Positions 14,644-22,710 of a stretch of DNA of 23,328 nt are shown in pieces (positions within the stretch are counted from its first letter, which is position 1; each line of letters begins with the position of its first letter). This DNA comes from JAIVJZ01 sp035296385. Its GTDB lineage: Bacteria > Acidobacteriota > Blastocatellia > Pyrinomonadales > Pyrinomonadaceae. Position numbers and translations under genes: made by a program. The notes beneath the pieces are model-generated. The model was not told the DNA's origin, made no database searches, and worked only from the letters and a program-made list of their open reading frames with translations. The stretch is taken from NCBI GenBank assembly GCA_035296385.1, contig DATHBB010000308.1:1-23328 (forward strand), in the 5' to 3' direction.

Positions 14644-14744
14644 CGTCTTTAGCCTTTCTCCCTGAGACTCGAATCAACTCCGTCAGAATTCGCGGCGCGA
14701 ATACATAGCACGGCGGAAAAGCGCGGCACAAGTGCGAGCATCCG

Positions 14745-16070
14745 TTATTGCTTCCCGAAGACTTCGCACATTTTTTGCGCGAGCAGTTCGCCCGCGACGC
14801 GGTGGCCGAGAGCGTTCCAGTGGCCGTTGCCGATGTCTCGCCCGAAGCCGTGAAGGAACGCTTGATGCTGCTCGGCATAGTGCTGTAGATGGGGCGCGAG
14901 CGTGATGACGGCGAAGCCTTCGCGCTCGCCGAGCGAGCGGATGCGCGCGTCCGGATAGAGAATGTCGTTTGCGCCGACGCGGCGCAGAAACGCCTCGCGC
15001 GCGGCGGGCTGCGGGTGAACCTGCACGCCGTTGCTCAAGGTTGCGACCACGAACTTCGCGCCGCGTGCGCCGACCTCGTCGTGCATGAGTGCGAGCAAGC
15101 CTTCCGTCACGCGCCAGGCCTCGCGCCAGGTGTCGTCTGCGGGTTCGCGGTAGATGAGATTGTCTATGCCGAGTTCGTCGGAGACGACGGCGGTTGGGGC
15201 GTTCGCTGTTCGCGCGGGCGTGTTCGCGTTTACTGTTTTCGCGTCGGCGTTCGCAGTTTGCGCGTGCGCCGAGGGCGAGATGAACGCGGGCAGGGGGAGT
15301 GCGGCGGCGGGGGCGCGCTTCGAGGCGAGGTAGTTTTTCAACGCGTAGTGGCCTTGATGAAAAGCCTGTATGACGCGCAGGTGATCTCTGATCCAGCGTC
15401 CGGCGCGGTTGAGCGCGGAATGGCGCAGGCGAAACGAGCGCGTCTGGAGGAAAGAGTTGTCGAGCGCGAGTTGGCCGTCGCGATAGACGAAGTAGGGAAT
15501 CTCGTCCGTGCGCTTGAGCGCGCGCAAATTGTCCGTGATGTCGTTGTTGGTGGTTAGCGCGAGGAGCACTATGTCGGGCGCGTAGTCCCAGACCTTTTGG
15601 CGAAGCGTCAGAAGTTCCTGCGCCGTGCCGTAACCGGAGACGCCGAAGTTGATCACCTCGACGCGTCGTCCGGCGAAGGCGGGACATGTTTGCAGCCTCT
15701 GCTGCATGACAACCCAGAAGGCATCTTCGAGCGGGACTTGCAGAGCCTCCGCGTAGGAATCGCCGAGCACGGCGATGCGAATTGTGCCGACGGGTTTCGC
15801 CTTCGCATGCTCGCGGTCGCGCAGCCCGTCGCTGTTGATCTCGACGTAGGCTTCGCCCTCTTTGCGATACCAGCCGGACACGCCGGGTTGGAGCGCGTAG
15901 CCGCGCACCGTGTCGGTCGTATAAAAGATGGGGTAGGTGTAACCGACTACGCGCAGCGCGATCTCGGCGATGAACAGGCCGACGAGGAGCGCGACGAAGA
16001 GCATCGCGAGTTTGACGAGCCGCAGTTTCTTTTTCGACCAGTTGAGCGTTGGGGGCGTGTGTTCGGGCAT
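14745..16070 (-). CDS. Membrane-anchored SGNH/GDSL hydrolase
   Basis: The 441-residue protein begins with a positive patch and one membrane segment (about 19-40), then an SGNH hydrolase domain. Block I is GDSYAEA with nucleophile Ser105, block II is FGVSGYG (142-148), block III is TTNND (173-177) and block V is GHWNALGH with the likely catalytic His417. Such proteins are esterases or O-acyltransferase-like enzymes acting outside the membrane on envelope polysaccharide; the substrate is unknown. An unusual insert of about 45 residues (near 255-300) is rich in Ala, Asn, Thr and Pro and contains FISPSAHAQ and repeated TANA/VNAN units, probably a flexible linker or loop. It starts 23 bases after pncB, so the two are probably cotranscribed. 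Confidence 0.85.
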   Translation of the reverse strand: MPEHTPPTLNWSKKKLRLVKLAMLFVALLVGLFIAEIALRVVGYTYPIFYTTDTVRGYALQPGVSGWYRKEGEAYVEINSDGLRDREHAKAKPVGTIRIAVLGDSYAEALQVPLEDAFWVVMQQRLQTCPAFAGRRVEVINFGVSGYGTAQELLTLRQKVWDYAPDIVLLALTTNNDITDNLRALKRTDEIPYFVYRDGQLALDNSFLQTRSFRLRHSALNRAGRWIRDHLRVIQAFHQGHYALKNYLASKRAPAAALPLPAFISPSAHAQTANADAKTVNANTPARTANAPTAVVSDELGIDNLIYREPADDTWREAWRVTEGLLALMHDEVGARGAKFVVATLSNGVQVHPQPAAREAFLRRVGANDILYPDARIRSLGEREGFAVITLAPHLQHYAEQHQAFLHGFGRDIGNGHWNALGHRVAGELLAQKMCEVFGKQ

Positions 16071-16093
16071 GCGTAAACTTGAAGTCGGGTAAT

Positions 16094-17545
16094 CTAAGAG
16101 CGTGTGGCGGCGAGTTCTTCCGGCAGTTGCAGTACGGATTGCCAGTTCGAGTCGTCGGCGCGCATGCGCGCGGTCAGTTCGTCACGCAGAGTTCGGAGTT
16201 TGTCGCTCAGCGCGTGCGGGTAGTTTTCGATGTCGCGGAAGCGCGCGCGTTGCTCTTCGACGAAGGCTTTCTGTTTGGTGATGGACGGGATGGACTCGTA
16301 GCGGCCACGCTCCCAGAACGGCACGAGGAGCGGTTCGACCGAGACCGCGCCCGCGATCTCCAACTCCTCGCCCTCAAGCCCCGTGATGTCGCCGACGTAG
16401 TTGCCATGAGCGTCCGCGCCGCGAAAGACTTGCAGGCGTCCGGGCAGCGTTGACTTCTCCGGCGTGTTGGAAGCCTTGAGCGTGGGGCGGCCTTCGATGA
16501 GGCACTGTTTGAAGATGACGCCCGCGACGCGTCGCACCTCACCCGAGAGTTTCGTGCCGACGCCGAAACCTGCGGCCTCCGGAAACTCCGCGACGATGCG
16601 TTTGACGGTCTCCACGTCCAGGTCGCCCGTCAACACGGGCATCAACCCGCCGAGTCCGTTCGCCTCGAAGAAGCGCAGACACCACGCGCCGAGTTTCGCC
16701 AGGTCGCCCGAATCCACTCGGAAGCCTTTGAAGGCGCGGCGACGTTCGGGCGTGGAAGTGGCGGCCATCGCGGCGTGCGCCGCGCCCGTGTAAACGTCAA
16801 TCGTATCAAGCAGGAGCGTCGTGCCCTGCGGGTTGGCGTCGAGCCAGCGCTCGAAGGCGACTTGCTCGAAATGTTTCGGGCGTCCGGTGCGCGGCTCGAT
16901 CTCCGGCTCGTCCATGTATTCGACGTAAGCCTGCTGCCAGTAGTGGGCGGACGTGCCGACGGCGGGGATGTCCAGACGGTGCGCCGCCTCCATGTTCGAC
17001 GTGTCGTTGAAGCCGCCGATGAAGGCGTAAGTTGCGACTTCGACGGCGCGTTCGATGTCGCCGTTGCGCCGCAGAGAGAAGTCGGAGAGCCAGCGCCGCT
17101 CGCCCGCCGCCATGCGAAACTGCATGGCGAGCGCGGCGGTCGTCATCGGCAGATCGAAGGCGTGCTCGAACTTGATCTCCTGCGCCTGCGTCAGACCGAA
17201 CGCGCCCGTGATGTCTGCGAACGGCTGCCCCGCGAACATGATCGTCGCGGGGCGCACGGCGCGCACCTGCCCGATGAAACTCACGTCTTCGATGGCCTTC
17301 GCGAAGCGACCCAATCCGCCGCGATCTTGTTCGAGAAAGCGCAGGCGCGGGCGGTCGATGCCGCTCTCGACCATGAGACGCACCAAACGCTCGTGGCCGA
17401 GACAGGGGGCGTAGGGGAGCTTGCGCTGCGTGACGTAGAAAGTCGCCTCCGCTTCGCTCAAAGATTTATCGTGCAGGCGCGTCTCCGTTTTGTAGGAGGC
17501 GTCGCCCATCGTCGCGTGATAGCGGTCTATGTTGAGTGTGCCCAT
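16094..17545 (-). CDS. pncB: Nicotinate phosphoribosyltransferase
   Basis: This enzyme makes nicotinate mononucleotide from nicotinate and PRPP in NAD salvage. Family motifs appear in order: RYHATMGDASY at the N terminus, GGFNDTSNMEAA (177-188), GTSAH with His201 in the phosphorylated-histidine position, LLLDTIDVYTGAAHA (244-258), RVDSGDL (276-282), GFGVGTKL (326-333) and KASNTPEKSTLPGR (357-370). The 483-residue length is normal. The SGNH hydrolase gene follows closely in the same direction; I see no functional link between the two. A TATAAT box lies 14 bases before the ATG, so the leader would be very short and no Shine-Dalgarno sequence is visible. Confidence 0.93.
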   Translation of the reverse strand: MGTLNIDRYHATMGDASYKTETRLHDKSLSEAEATFYVTQRKLPYAPCLGHERLVRLMVESGIDRPRLRFLEQDRGGLGRFAKAIEDVSFIGQVRAVRPATIMFAGQPFADITGAFGLTQAQEIKFEHAFDLPMTTAALAMQFRMAAGERRWLSDFSLRRNGDIERAVEVATYAFIGGFNDTSNMEAAHRLDIPAVGTSAHYWQQAYVEYMDEPEIEPRTGRPKHFEQVAFERWLDANPQGTTLLLDTIDVYTGAAHAAMAATSTPERRRAFKGFRVDSGDLAKLGAWCLRFFEANGLGGLMPVLTGDLDVETVKRIVAEFPEAAGFGVGTKLSGEVRRVAGVIFKQCLIEGRPTLKASNTPEKSTLPGRLQVFRGADAHGNYVGDITGLEGEELEIAGAVSVEPLLVPFWERGRYESIPSITKQKAFVEEQRARFRDIENYPHALSDKLRTLRDELTARMRADDSNWQSVLQLPEELAATRS

Positions 17546-17559
17546 GATTCGCGTCGCAC

Positions 17560-17590
17560 ATTATAGACATTGACAGGGACGAAACGACAA
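17560..17590 (-). promoter_or_regulatory. Candidate promoter of pncB
   Basis: On the minus strand a perfect TATAAT (17560-17565) is preceded, after 19 bases, by TTGTCG (17585-17590). Transcription would start less than 10 bases before the pncB ATG, giving a nearly leaderless message. The 19-base spacing is longer than ideal. Confidence 0.4.
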
Positions 17591-17646
17591 TCGGATACTG
17601 CACGCGCCGCGCGCCAAGGGTAACAAGCGGGAACACCGGCGCGCCC

Positions 17647-17664
17647 GACCGGAATATTCCAGTC
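17647..17664. promoter_or_regulatory. 18-bp palindrome, possible operator
   Basis: GACCGGAATATTCCAGTC is a palindrome with one mismatched pair around a perfect GGAATATTCC core. It ends 21 bases before the ATG at 17686, in the gap between divergent genes, where a repressor site would be plausible. No regulator is identified. Confidence 0.4.
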
Positions 17665-17685
17665 AAATTACGAAGGAGAGAGAAG

Positions 17686-18948
17686 ATGAGAAGGAGTGGA
17701 TTGCCCGCTTTTGCGTTTTTAATTGTCGTCTTGTTCAGTTTGCAAATCGCGTCGGCTCAGTTTCCGAGGATGCCGAAGATTCCGAAACCGAATCAACCGA
17801 AACCGCAACCGACCGCAACGCCCGCCGCCGCACAACCAGCCACGACCGATGCGGCACAGCCCGCCGCAACGGATACCCGCAACGCAACACCCGCAGCGGC
17901 AGCGACGACGACAGCATCGTCGAGCGGGCAAGACGTACCGACTATCGCCAAAGACTCTGTCCAGTTGACCGCTTTCACCTTCAACGTCTATCGCGGGAAC
18001 TATGACACGTGGAGTTGGGTGCCGAAAATCGAATATCGCGTCAACGGGCCTATTCCCAGCGGCGGCCAACTCTACGTCGAATACACCGTTCCCGGCGGCG
18101 CGCCTGTGAGGTTTGATTGCGCGACCGAGGAGACACCGCAAGGCCGTTGGTGGAAGACCTCGTGCGGAGGCCGCGACATTCCCGAAGATAAGAGCAGCAC
18201 CTACACAGGCCCCTTCAACTTCGCCATCAAGATGCGAAACGAGTTGGCCGGAGCCGACACGACGCTCTTCAGCGGGAAGGCGAAGATCGCGAAGGTACAC
18301 TCCAACGAGATCAAGACCGGCAAGTTTGCCAACCACTTCGTCTACTACGTGGATCACGACTGGCAACTGCCTATCGGCTACGTCTATTACACGCCCGACG
18401 ACCTGAACGGCTGGAAGAGGCCCATCCTCAAGGTCGCCTTCTGGGTGCGCGGCGAGGCGTACAAGCTCGATCCGCACCTCTTCTACAAGGGCGCGGAGGT
18501 GGGCCGCATCATGTACGAGGGCGAGCAGGTCGGCAAGGCCAGTTGCGAGTCGGACGTGGATAACAACACCACGCATTTCGTGGACGAGAAGGACGCGCCG
18601 CAGAAGGCCAAGTGGGCGCGCGTCGTCTGCACCTTCAACAACGTCCGCGCTTGGGACACGTCGGACGCGGGGTGGGGCTTCGGCGCCCCGCACCTGATGG
18701 ACAAGAACCCCGGCGAGTACGAGTTGAAGGTGCTCAGGAACAACAAGCTGGCGCGCTCCGTCAAGTTCAACGTCCCGGCTGGCGGCAAGCTCGACAACAG
18801 CCTCGCCGCCAGCAACAAACTCGGCACAGACCGCCTCATCGTCCCCGTCACCGTCCTCGGAGACCAGGACGGCACATGGGATAAGGCGGCATGGAAGACT
18901 GACGCCTTCTACGGTAACCCGCTCACAGGCTTCACGGCTCTGCCATAA
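17686..18948 (+). CDS. Exported protein of unknown function with Pro/Ala/Thr-rich linker
   Basis: I do not recognise a family. The 420-residue product has a clear signal peptide (about 1-24, ending ASA before Gln25). A low-complexity Pro/Gln/Ala/Thr linker follows (about 26-85, with KPNQPKPQP and repeated ATPAAA units). The rest is a mature region of about 330 residues rich in beta-strand-like and aromatic segments (FNVYRGNYDTWSW, HFVYYVDHDWQLPIGYVYY, GWGFGAPHLMDKNPGEYEL). Conserved-looking cysteines lie in DCATEE, TSCGG, SCESD and VCTF, which could form two disulfides. AAGGAGAG before the ATG is a good Shine-Dalgarno sequence and fixes the start. It probably acts in the periplasm or on the surface. 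It ends in a strong hairpin terminator, so it appears to be a single-gene unit. Confidence 0.75.
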   Translation: MRRSGLPAFAFLIVVLFSLQIASAQFPRMPKIPKPNQPKPQPTATPAAAQPATTDAAQPAATDTRNATPAAAATTTASSSGQDVPTIAKDSVQLTAFTFNVYRGNYDTWSWVPKIEYRVNGPIPSGGQLYVEYTVPGGAPVRFDCATEETPQGRWWKTSCGGRDIPEDKSSTYTGPFNFAIKMRNELAGADTTLFSGKAKIAKVHSNEIKTGKFANHFVYYVDHDWQLPIGYVYYTPDDLNGWKRPILKVAFWVRGEAYKLDPHLFYKGAEVGRIMYEGEQVGKASCESDVDNNTTHFVDEKDAPQKAKWARVVCTFNNVRAWDTSDAGWGFGAPHLMDKNPGEYELKVLRNNKLARSVKFNVPAGGKLDNSLAASNKLGTDRLIVPVTVLGDQDGTWDKAAWKTDAFYGNPLTGFTALP

Positions 18949-18975
18949 ACCGGAGGGCACTAACTTACAAACAAC

Positions 18976-19020
18976 GGCGCGGGCTGTGTGTGGCAAGATA
19001 GCCGACACACAGCCCGCGCC
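18976..19020 (+). terminator. Strong hairpin terminator after the exported protein gene
   Basis: Perfect 16-base arms GGCGCGGGCTGTGTGT (18976-18991) and its complement (19005-19020) enclose a 13-base loop whose GGC/GCC can extend the stem. It begins 28 bases after the stop. The T tract is poor (GCCGTTTGCC). Confidence 0.7.
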
Positions 19021-19280
19021 GCCGTTTGCCTATCGCGCATCAGGGAGCGGGCGTGATCTTCTTTTTCGAGGGGCGTTCGCGTTCGCTGGCGCGCGTGCCT
19101 CCGGCCTGTCGATAATCATCTTCTTGCTTCGCCGCCGCGCGTCTGCCATGACGAATAATAATTGCGAAGATTGGCGTAAGCGCGCAAAATGGGGCAGACG
19201 CGAATTTTTAACCTTCCCCTATTTCCCCCGATGCTTACGTCGCGTGCGATCCGGTTCCTCCTTCGCTGTGGGAGACAAAT
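19021..19280. other. Non-coding gap, nothing further recognised
   Basis: Together with the terminator this makes a 332-base gene-free stretch. Apart from a weak CGTAAGC/GCTTACG inverted pair (near 19173 and 19230), I see no structure, RNA gene or convincing promoter. It presumably holds the promoter of the aspartyl protease gene. Confidence 0.4.
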
Positions 19281-20918
19281 ATGATGTATCGCTATGGCTT
19301 GAGGCGCGCACCTGTCGTCGGATGCGGGCGCGCGTTTAGTTTGTCGCTCATCTTGATTTTGAGTTGCGCGGCCTCCGTTCAAACGCATGTGGCGCACGGT
19401 TCGGGTGCGTGGCGCTTGAGGGAGCAGGCGACGAGTGAGCTGTCTGTGGAAAAGGTTTTGGCGAACGTGCGGGGTGCGATCAATTACGAGAGGGTGGGGC
19501 GTTTGCGGCGGGGGTTTGTGGTCGAGGAGTTTGGGGTTGATGAGAAGGGGGCGGCGCAGGAGGGGGCGCGGATTTCGACGTTCGGTGCGGGCGGGGCGTT
19601 TCGTGAAGACTCGAAGCCGACGAATGCGAGGCCGTTCGGGTTCGACGGGAGTTACGGCTGGCAGGTTGATCGCACGGGGCTGGCTGCGCCCGTGCCGCAA
19701 CGCCTGCGCGAGAAACTTCTGATTCCGGCGTGGGTGCGGGGCGGCTGGTGGCTCGACGCGCGCGCGCCGCTCGTCTTCTCGATTTTGCCGGAAGAGACGA
19801 ACGACGCGCGCGTTGCGTTGTCCATGCGGCTGCGGCGCGGGCTGGTGGGCGCGAAGGTGTACGTCAACCGCGCGACGTGGCTGCCGGACTCCCTCGTCGT
19901 CGAATACGAGCGCGGGCCGTATACGGTCACTTACAAGGATTATCGCGATTCGCTCGGCTTACGGTTTCCGCAAAGTGTCGTCGTCAACTATCGCGGGTCG
20001 GATTCGGAGTACAGGGTGCGTTCGGTCGCGGAGGCAAACGGCGGCAACGTGTTCGCCGCGCCGCCATTGCCGCCAGACACTTCGTTCGATAACACGCTTC
20101 CGGCGGAGTTGAAGGTCGCGCAGGGCGTGCCGTTCTCCGGCGGATCGCCCGGCCATTACTACGTGCGTCCCATCGTGGACGGGCGCGAGATCGGTTGGTT
20201 CAACTTCGACACCGGCTCGGACGCCATGCACATCGACACGAAGTTTGCTGACGAACTCAAGATGCCCGTGCTCGGCAAATCGCAGACGCGCGGCTCGGAC
20301 GGCAAAGTGCAGGAGGTGACGATCCGGCAGGGCAAGACGCTCCAACTCGGCAGGGTGACTTTCAAGAATCCGCTCTATCTGGCGATGGACTTGTCCGCGA
20401 GGAACGCGCCGCCGGGAGAGAAGCGCGCCGGACAGGTCGGCCACCCGCTGCTCGCACGCGTCGTCATGGAAGTCACGGGCGGCGGCAAAAAGATGGCCTT
20501 GTACGATCCGGCCAGTTACAAACTCGGTCGCGGCAAGTGGCAGCAGCTTTCTTACATCGATCTCACGCCCGCAGTCGTCTGCCGCTTCGAGGGCAATCGC
20601 GAGGGGCTGTTCCAACTCGACACAGGCTACACGGGCACGGTCACTTTCTACGACAAGTTCATAGAGGACGAGAAGCTGCTCGCAGGCCGCGCGACGAAAG
20701 ACGAGACGGAAACGGGATCGGGCGGCACGTACAAACTCTTGACGGGCAACATCGAGTGGTTTGAACTGGCGGGCGTGAGATTCAAGAATCCGAAGGCGGG
20801 CTTCCGCGTCGTGGGACTCAGCCGCGAAGGCGGCGCGGGCGTCGTGGGGCGCGAATTCCTCTCATCCTTGACCATCGTCTTCAACTATCCCGAAAGGCGC
20901 ATCGCGTTCATACGATAG
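19281..20918 (+). CDS. Exported retropepsin-like aspartyl protease, duplicated catalytic motif
   Basis: The 545-residue protein has a signal-type N terminus (hydrophobic FSLSLILILSCAASV, about 19-33; the Cys29 context is not a clear lipobox). A lipoprotein-carrier-like or beta-rich region follows (about 50-270). The C-terminal half holds two aspartyl protease motifs: FDTGSDAMHID with Asp310 and QLDTGYTGTVTF with Asp447. Each is followed by a region ending in a hydrophobic-Gly stretch (AGQVGHPLLARVV and AGVVGREFLSSL), which is how retropepsin-like lobes look. The two halves could pair within one chain as in pepsin. The start follows GGGAGA at correct spacing; a second ATG follows immediately. 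Protease activity is inferred from the motifs, and the substrate is unknown. Confidence 0.8.
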   Translation: MMYRYGLRRAPVVGCGRAFSLSLILILSCAASVQTHVAHGSGAWRLREQATSELSVEKVLANVRGAINYERVGRLRRGFVVEEFGVDEKGAAQEGARISTFGAGGAFREDSKPTNARPFGFDGSYGWQVDRTGLAAPVPQRLREKLLIPAWVRGGWWLDARAPLVFSILPEETNDARVALSMRLRRGLVGAKVYVNRATWLPDSLVVEYERGPYTVTYKDYRDSLGLRFPQSVVVNYRGSDSEYRVRSVAEANGGNVFAAPPLPPDTSFDNTLPAELKVAQGVPFSGGSPGHYYVRPIVDGREIGWFNFDTGSDAMHIDTKFADELKMPVLGKSQTRGSDGKVQEVTIRQGKTLQLGRVTFKNPLYLAMDLSARNAPPGEKRAGQVGHPLLARVVMEVTGGGKKMALYDPASYKLGRGKWQQLSYIDLTPAVVCRFEGNREGLFQLDTGYTGTVTFYDKFIEDEKLLAGRATKDETETGSGGTYKLLTGNIEWFELAGVRFKNPKAGFRVVGLSREGGAGVVGREFLSSLTIVFNYPERRIAFIR

Positions 20919-20952
20919 GCACATTTAGCTCGGGACTGGGTTAAAAGAAAAG

Positions 20953-21006
20953 CACTCACCGCAGAGACGCAGAGTTTACGCAGAGGGGGCGCAGAGAGTT
21001 AAGAAA
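20953..21006. repeat. Dispersed CGCAGAG repeat, second member in the window
   Basis: ACTCACCGCAGAGACGCAGAG and the following CGCAGAGGGGGCGCAGAGAGTTAA-like stretch align over about 50 bases with the right arm of the inverted-repeat element at 2288-2340. Here it is a single arm, not a palindrome. It sits 35 bases after a stop codon in a convergent junction. Confidence 0.75.
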
Positions 21007-21010
21007 CGAG

Positions 21011-21079
21011 GAAGTAGGAACGCGGAACGATGAACTGAAAGACAGTTGCTTTTAGTTCATCGTTCCGCGTTCCTACTTC
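21011..21079. terminator. Perfect 26-bp hairpin between convergent genes
   Basis: Arms 21011-21036 and 21054-21079 are exact reverse complements (outer GAAGTAGGAACGCGGAAC, inner GATGAACT). The pairing can continue into the 17-base loop with a mismatch. It lies between the stops at 20918 and 21084 and could terminate both genes. Its AT-poor ends suggest it may also be a mobile hairpin repeat. Confidence 0.65.
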
Positions 21080-21083
21080 ATAC

Positions 21084-22631
21084 TTATCGGGTCGCGCCGT
21101 TCGTTTTCATGCGATCAAGCATGGTTTGGGCGCGTGCGCGGAGGCGTGCGTTCGCGCCGCTGTTGATGAGTTGTTGGAGCGCGGCGCGCGCGGCGTTCGT
21201 GTCCTTCATGCGCAGGTAGACTTGCGCGAGGATGAGGGTCAGGTCGGGACGACCGGGCGAGAGTTTTAATCCCTGCCGGAGCAGTTCGACAGCTTCGGGG
21301 AGTTGTTCGCCCGTGACGAGATTGATGAAGGCGAGCAGGCGGTAGGATTCCGTGAAGCCGGGTTTGAGCGCAATCGCGCGGGCGAGTTCGCGGCGCATGA
21401 CAGCCGCGTCTTCCGGTTTGTACTCGGCGATCCCCTGCTCCTCGTCCATCTCTTCGCGGCTGAGCGCGTAGGCGTAGTAATAATGCGTCAGGTAGTTGTC
21501 AGGCTCTAAGGTGATCGCCTGTTGGAGGAGACGGCGGGCTTCCGCGCCGTCTCTCTGCCGCACGCGCGTCATGCCGAGCGAGGCATAAGCGATAGCCATG
21601 CGGGGGTTGAGCGCGATAGCCTTCTGCAACTGTCTGGAGGCGTCGTCGTAGCGGTTGATGCGGAGCAGCAGGTCGCCCATGTAATAGTGCGCGTCGGCGT
21701 TCGACAGCGGAAGCGTCACGAGTTCGGCGACGACGCTCAGGTTATCTTCGAGTTGCGTGTGGCGCGCGCGAAAGTCTTCGCGGCGAACGTACTCGCGCAA
21801 CTCCTCCTCAAACGTCCGGTAGTCAATATTGAACGCTTGCCGGAAACTACGCTCGAAGGGCGCGCCCGCCGCCGAGAGTTCGAGGAAGCGCAGGAGTTGG
21901 AGTTGACGCCGACCGTTGTTGGCGGTCATCAGGTAGTGTACGAGCGCCCACGATTGCGCGTTGAAGATGCCGCTGCGTTCGCGCTCGTTGTAGTCTGCGG
22001 AACCGCGATCCACGCCGAAGAGCGCGTCGAGCGGCATGAGTTTCGAGCGGCGCAGGAGCGCGATGTGGCCCTCGACGGGCTTCCCCAACGTGTTCTTGTT
22101 CTCGGCGAGGTTGAACTCGAAAGTGCTGAAATATTGCGCCAGCCCTTCGTTGAGCCAGTCGGGCACGCGGCGCGTCTGGCTGTCGAGCAAGAGGTGCACG
22201 GATTCGTGAAAGAGTTTGACGTAGAGGCTTTCGCGGTCGCGGTCGAGCGGCAGCGCGATGTAGTTGATGTCGAGGCCGGATTGGAAGTAGCTGATGAAGT
22301 CGGTCGGCCTGCCCTGATAGAGCGGGCGAAAGTCCTTGTATGAATCGTAGTCTTTGAAGACGACGACCGTAGTGGGGACGGAAGAGGCGAGGCCGGAGGC
22401 GGGGAAGAGTTGCGAGAAGGCTTTGCGAAACTGCTCGAACCTGATCGCGACTTCTCTCAGTTCGCTCTCCGTCGTATTGCCCACGAGCAGGTAATGAGGC
22501 GAGCGCACGCCGACCCAGGATTCTTTCGCCGTCGCCGAAGACGCGGCAGAGGACGCAGCAGAGACGGCGACGAAACAGAGCACGAGCGACGCTGAGCGGA
22601 CGAGACTCGGAATATTTCTCGTCGCCGCCAT
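21084..22631 (-). CDS. Exported DUF1570-like metallopeptidase with TPR repeats
   Basis: The frame is open to an ATG at 22673, but the ATG at 22631 gives a proper signal peptide (about 1-35, SLVLCFVAVSAASSA), so it is preferred; Shine-Dalgarno sequences are weak at both. From 22631 the product is 515 residues. The zinc peptidase motif HESVH (142-146) and the downstream glutamate in NEGLAQYF (Glu162) fit a gluzincin-type (peptidase MA-like) active site. A helical region follows, and from about 300 come at least four TPR-like repeats (HYYMGDLLLRINRYDDASRQ, AYASLGMTRVRQRDGAEARR and others), which usually bind partner proteins. It is probably periplasmic. Substrate and partner are unknown. Its start lies 79 bases after the acyltransferase gene on the same strand. 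Confidence 0.82.
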   Translation of the reverse strand: MAATRNIPSLVRSASLVLCFVAVSAASSAASSATAKESWVGVRSPHYLLVGNTTESELREVAIRFEQFRKAFSQLFPASGLASSVPTTVVVFKDYDSYKDFRPLYQGRPTDFISYFQSGLDINYIALPLDRDRESLYVKLFHESVHLLLDSQTRRVPDWLNEGLAQYFSTFEFNLAENKNTLGKPVEGHIALLRRSKLMPLDALFGVDRGSADYNERERSGIFNAQSWALVHYLMTANNGRRQLQLLRFLELSAAGAPFERSFRQAFNIDYRTFEEELREYVRREDFRARHTQLEDNLSVVAELVTLPLSNADAHYYMGDLLLRINRYDDASRQLQKAIALNPRMAIAYASLGMTRVRQRDGAEARRLLQQAITLEPDNYLTHYYYAYALSREEMDEEQGIAEYKPEDAAVMRRELARAIALKPGFTESYRLLAFINLVTGEQLPEAVELLRQGLKLSPGRPDLTLILAQVYLRMKDTNAARAALQQLINSGANARLRARAQTMLDRMKTNGATR

Positions 22632-22710
22632 CGTCGTCTCACGTCTCGTCGTGCCTGAGTTCCGCAAAATCAAGTTTCCTTCATGTGGGAAGTCTGGTAG
22701 AGCGCTTGTG

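Noticed and set aside
14683..15687. Minus-strand frame of 334 codons overlapping the SGNH hydrolase
   Set aside because: It is Arg-rich without motifs and lies in another frame of the same strand as a well-supported hydrolase.
18986..19339. Plus-strand frame of 117 codons in the gap before the aspartyl protease
   Set aside because: It starts inside the terminator hairpin, overlaps the next gene out of frame and has no domain-like sequence.
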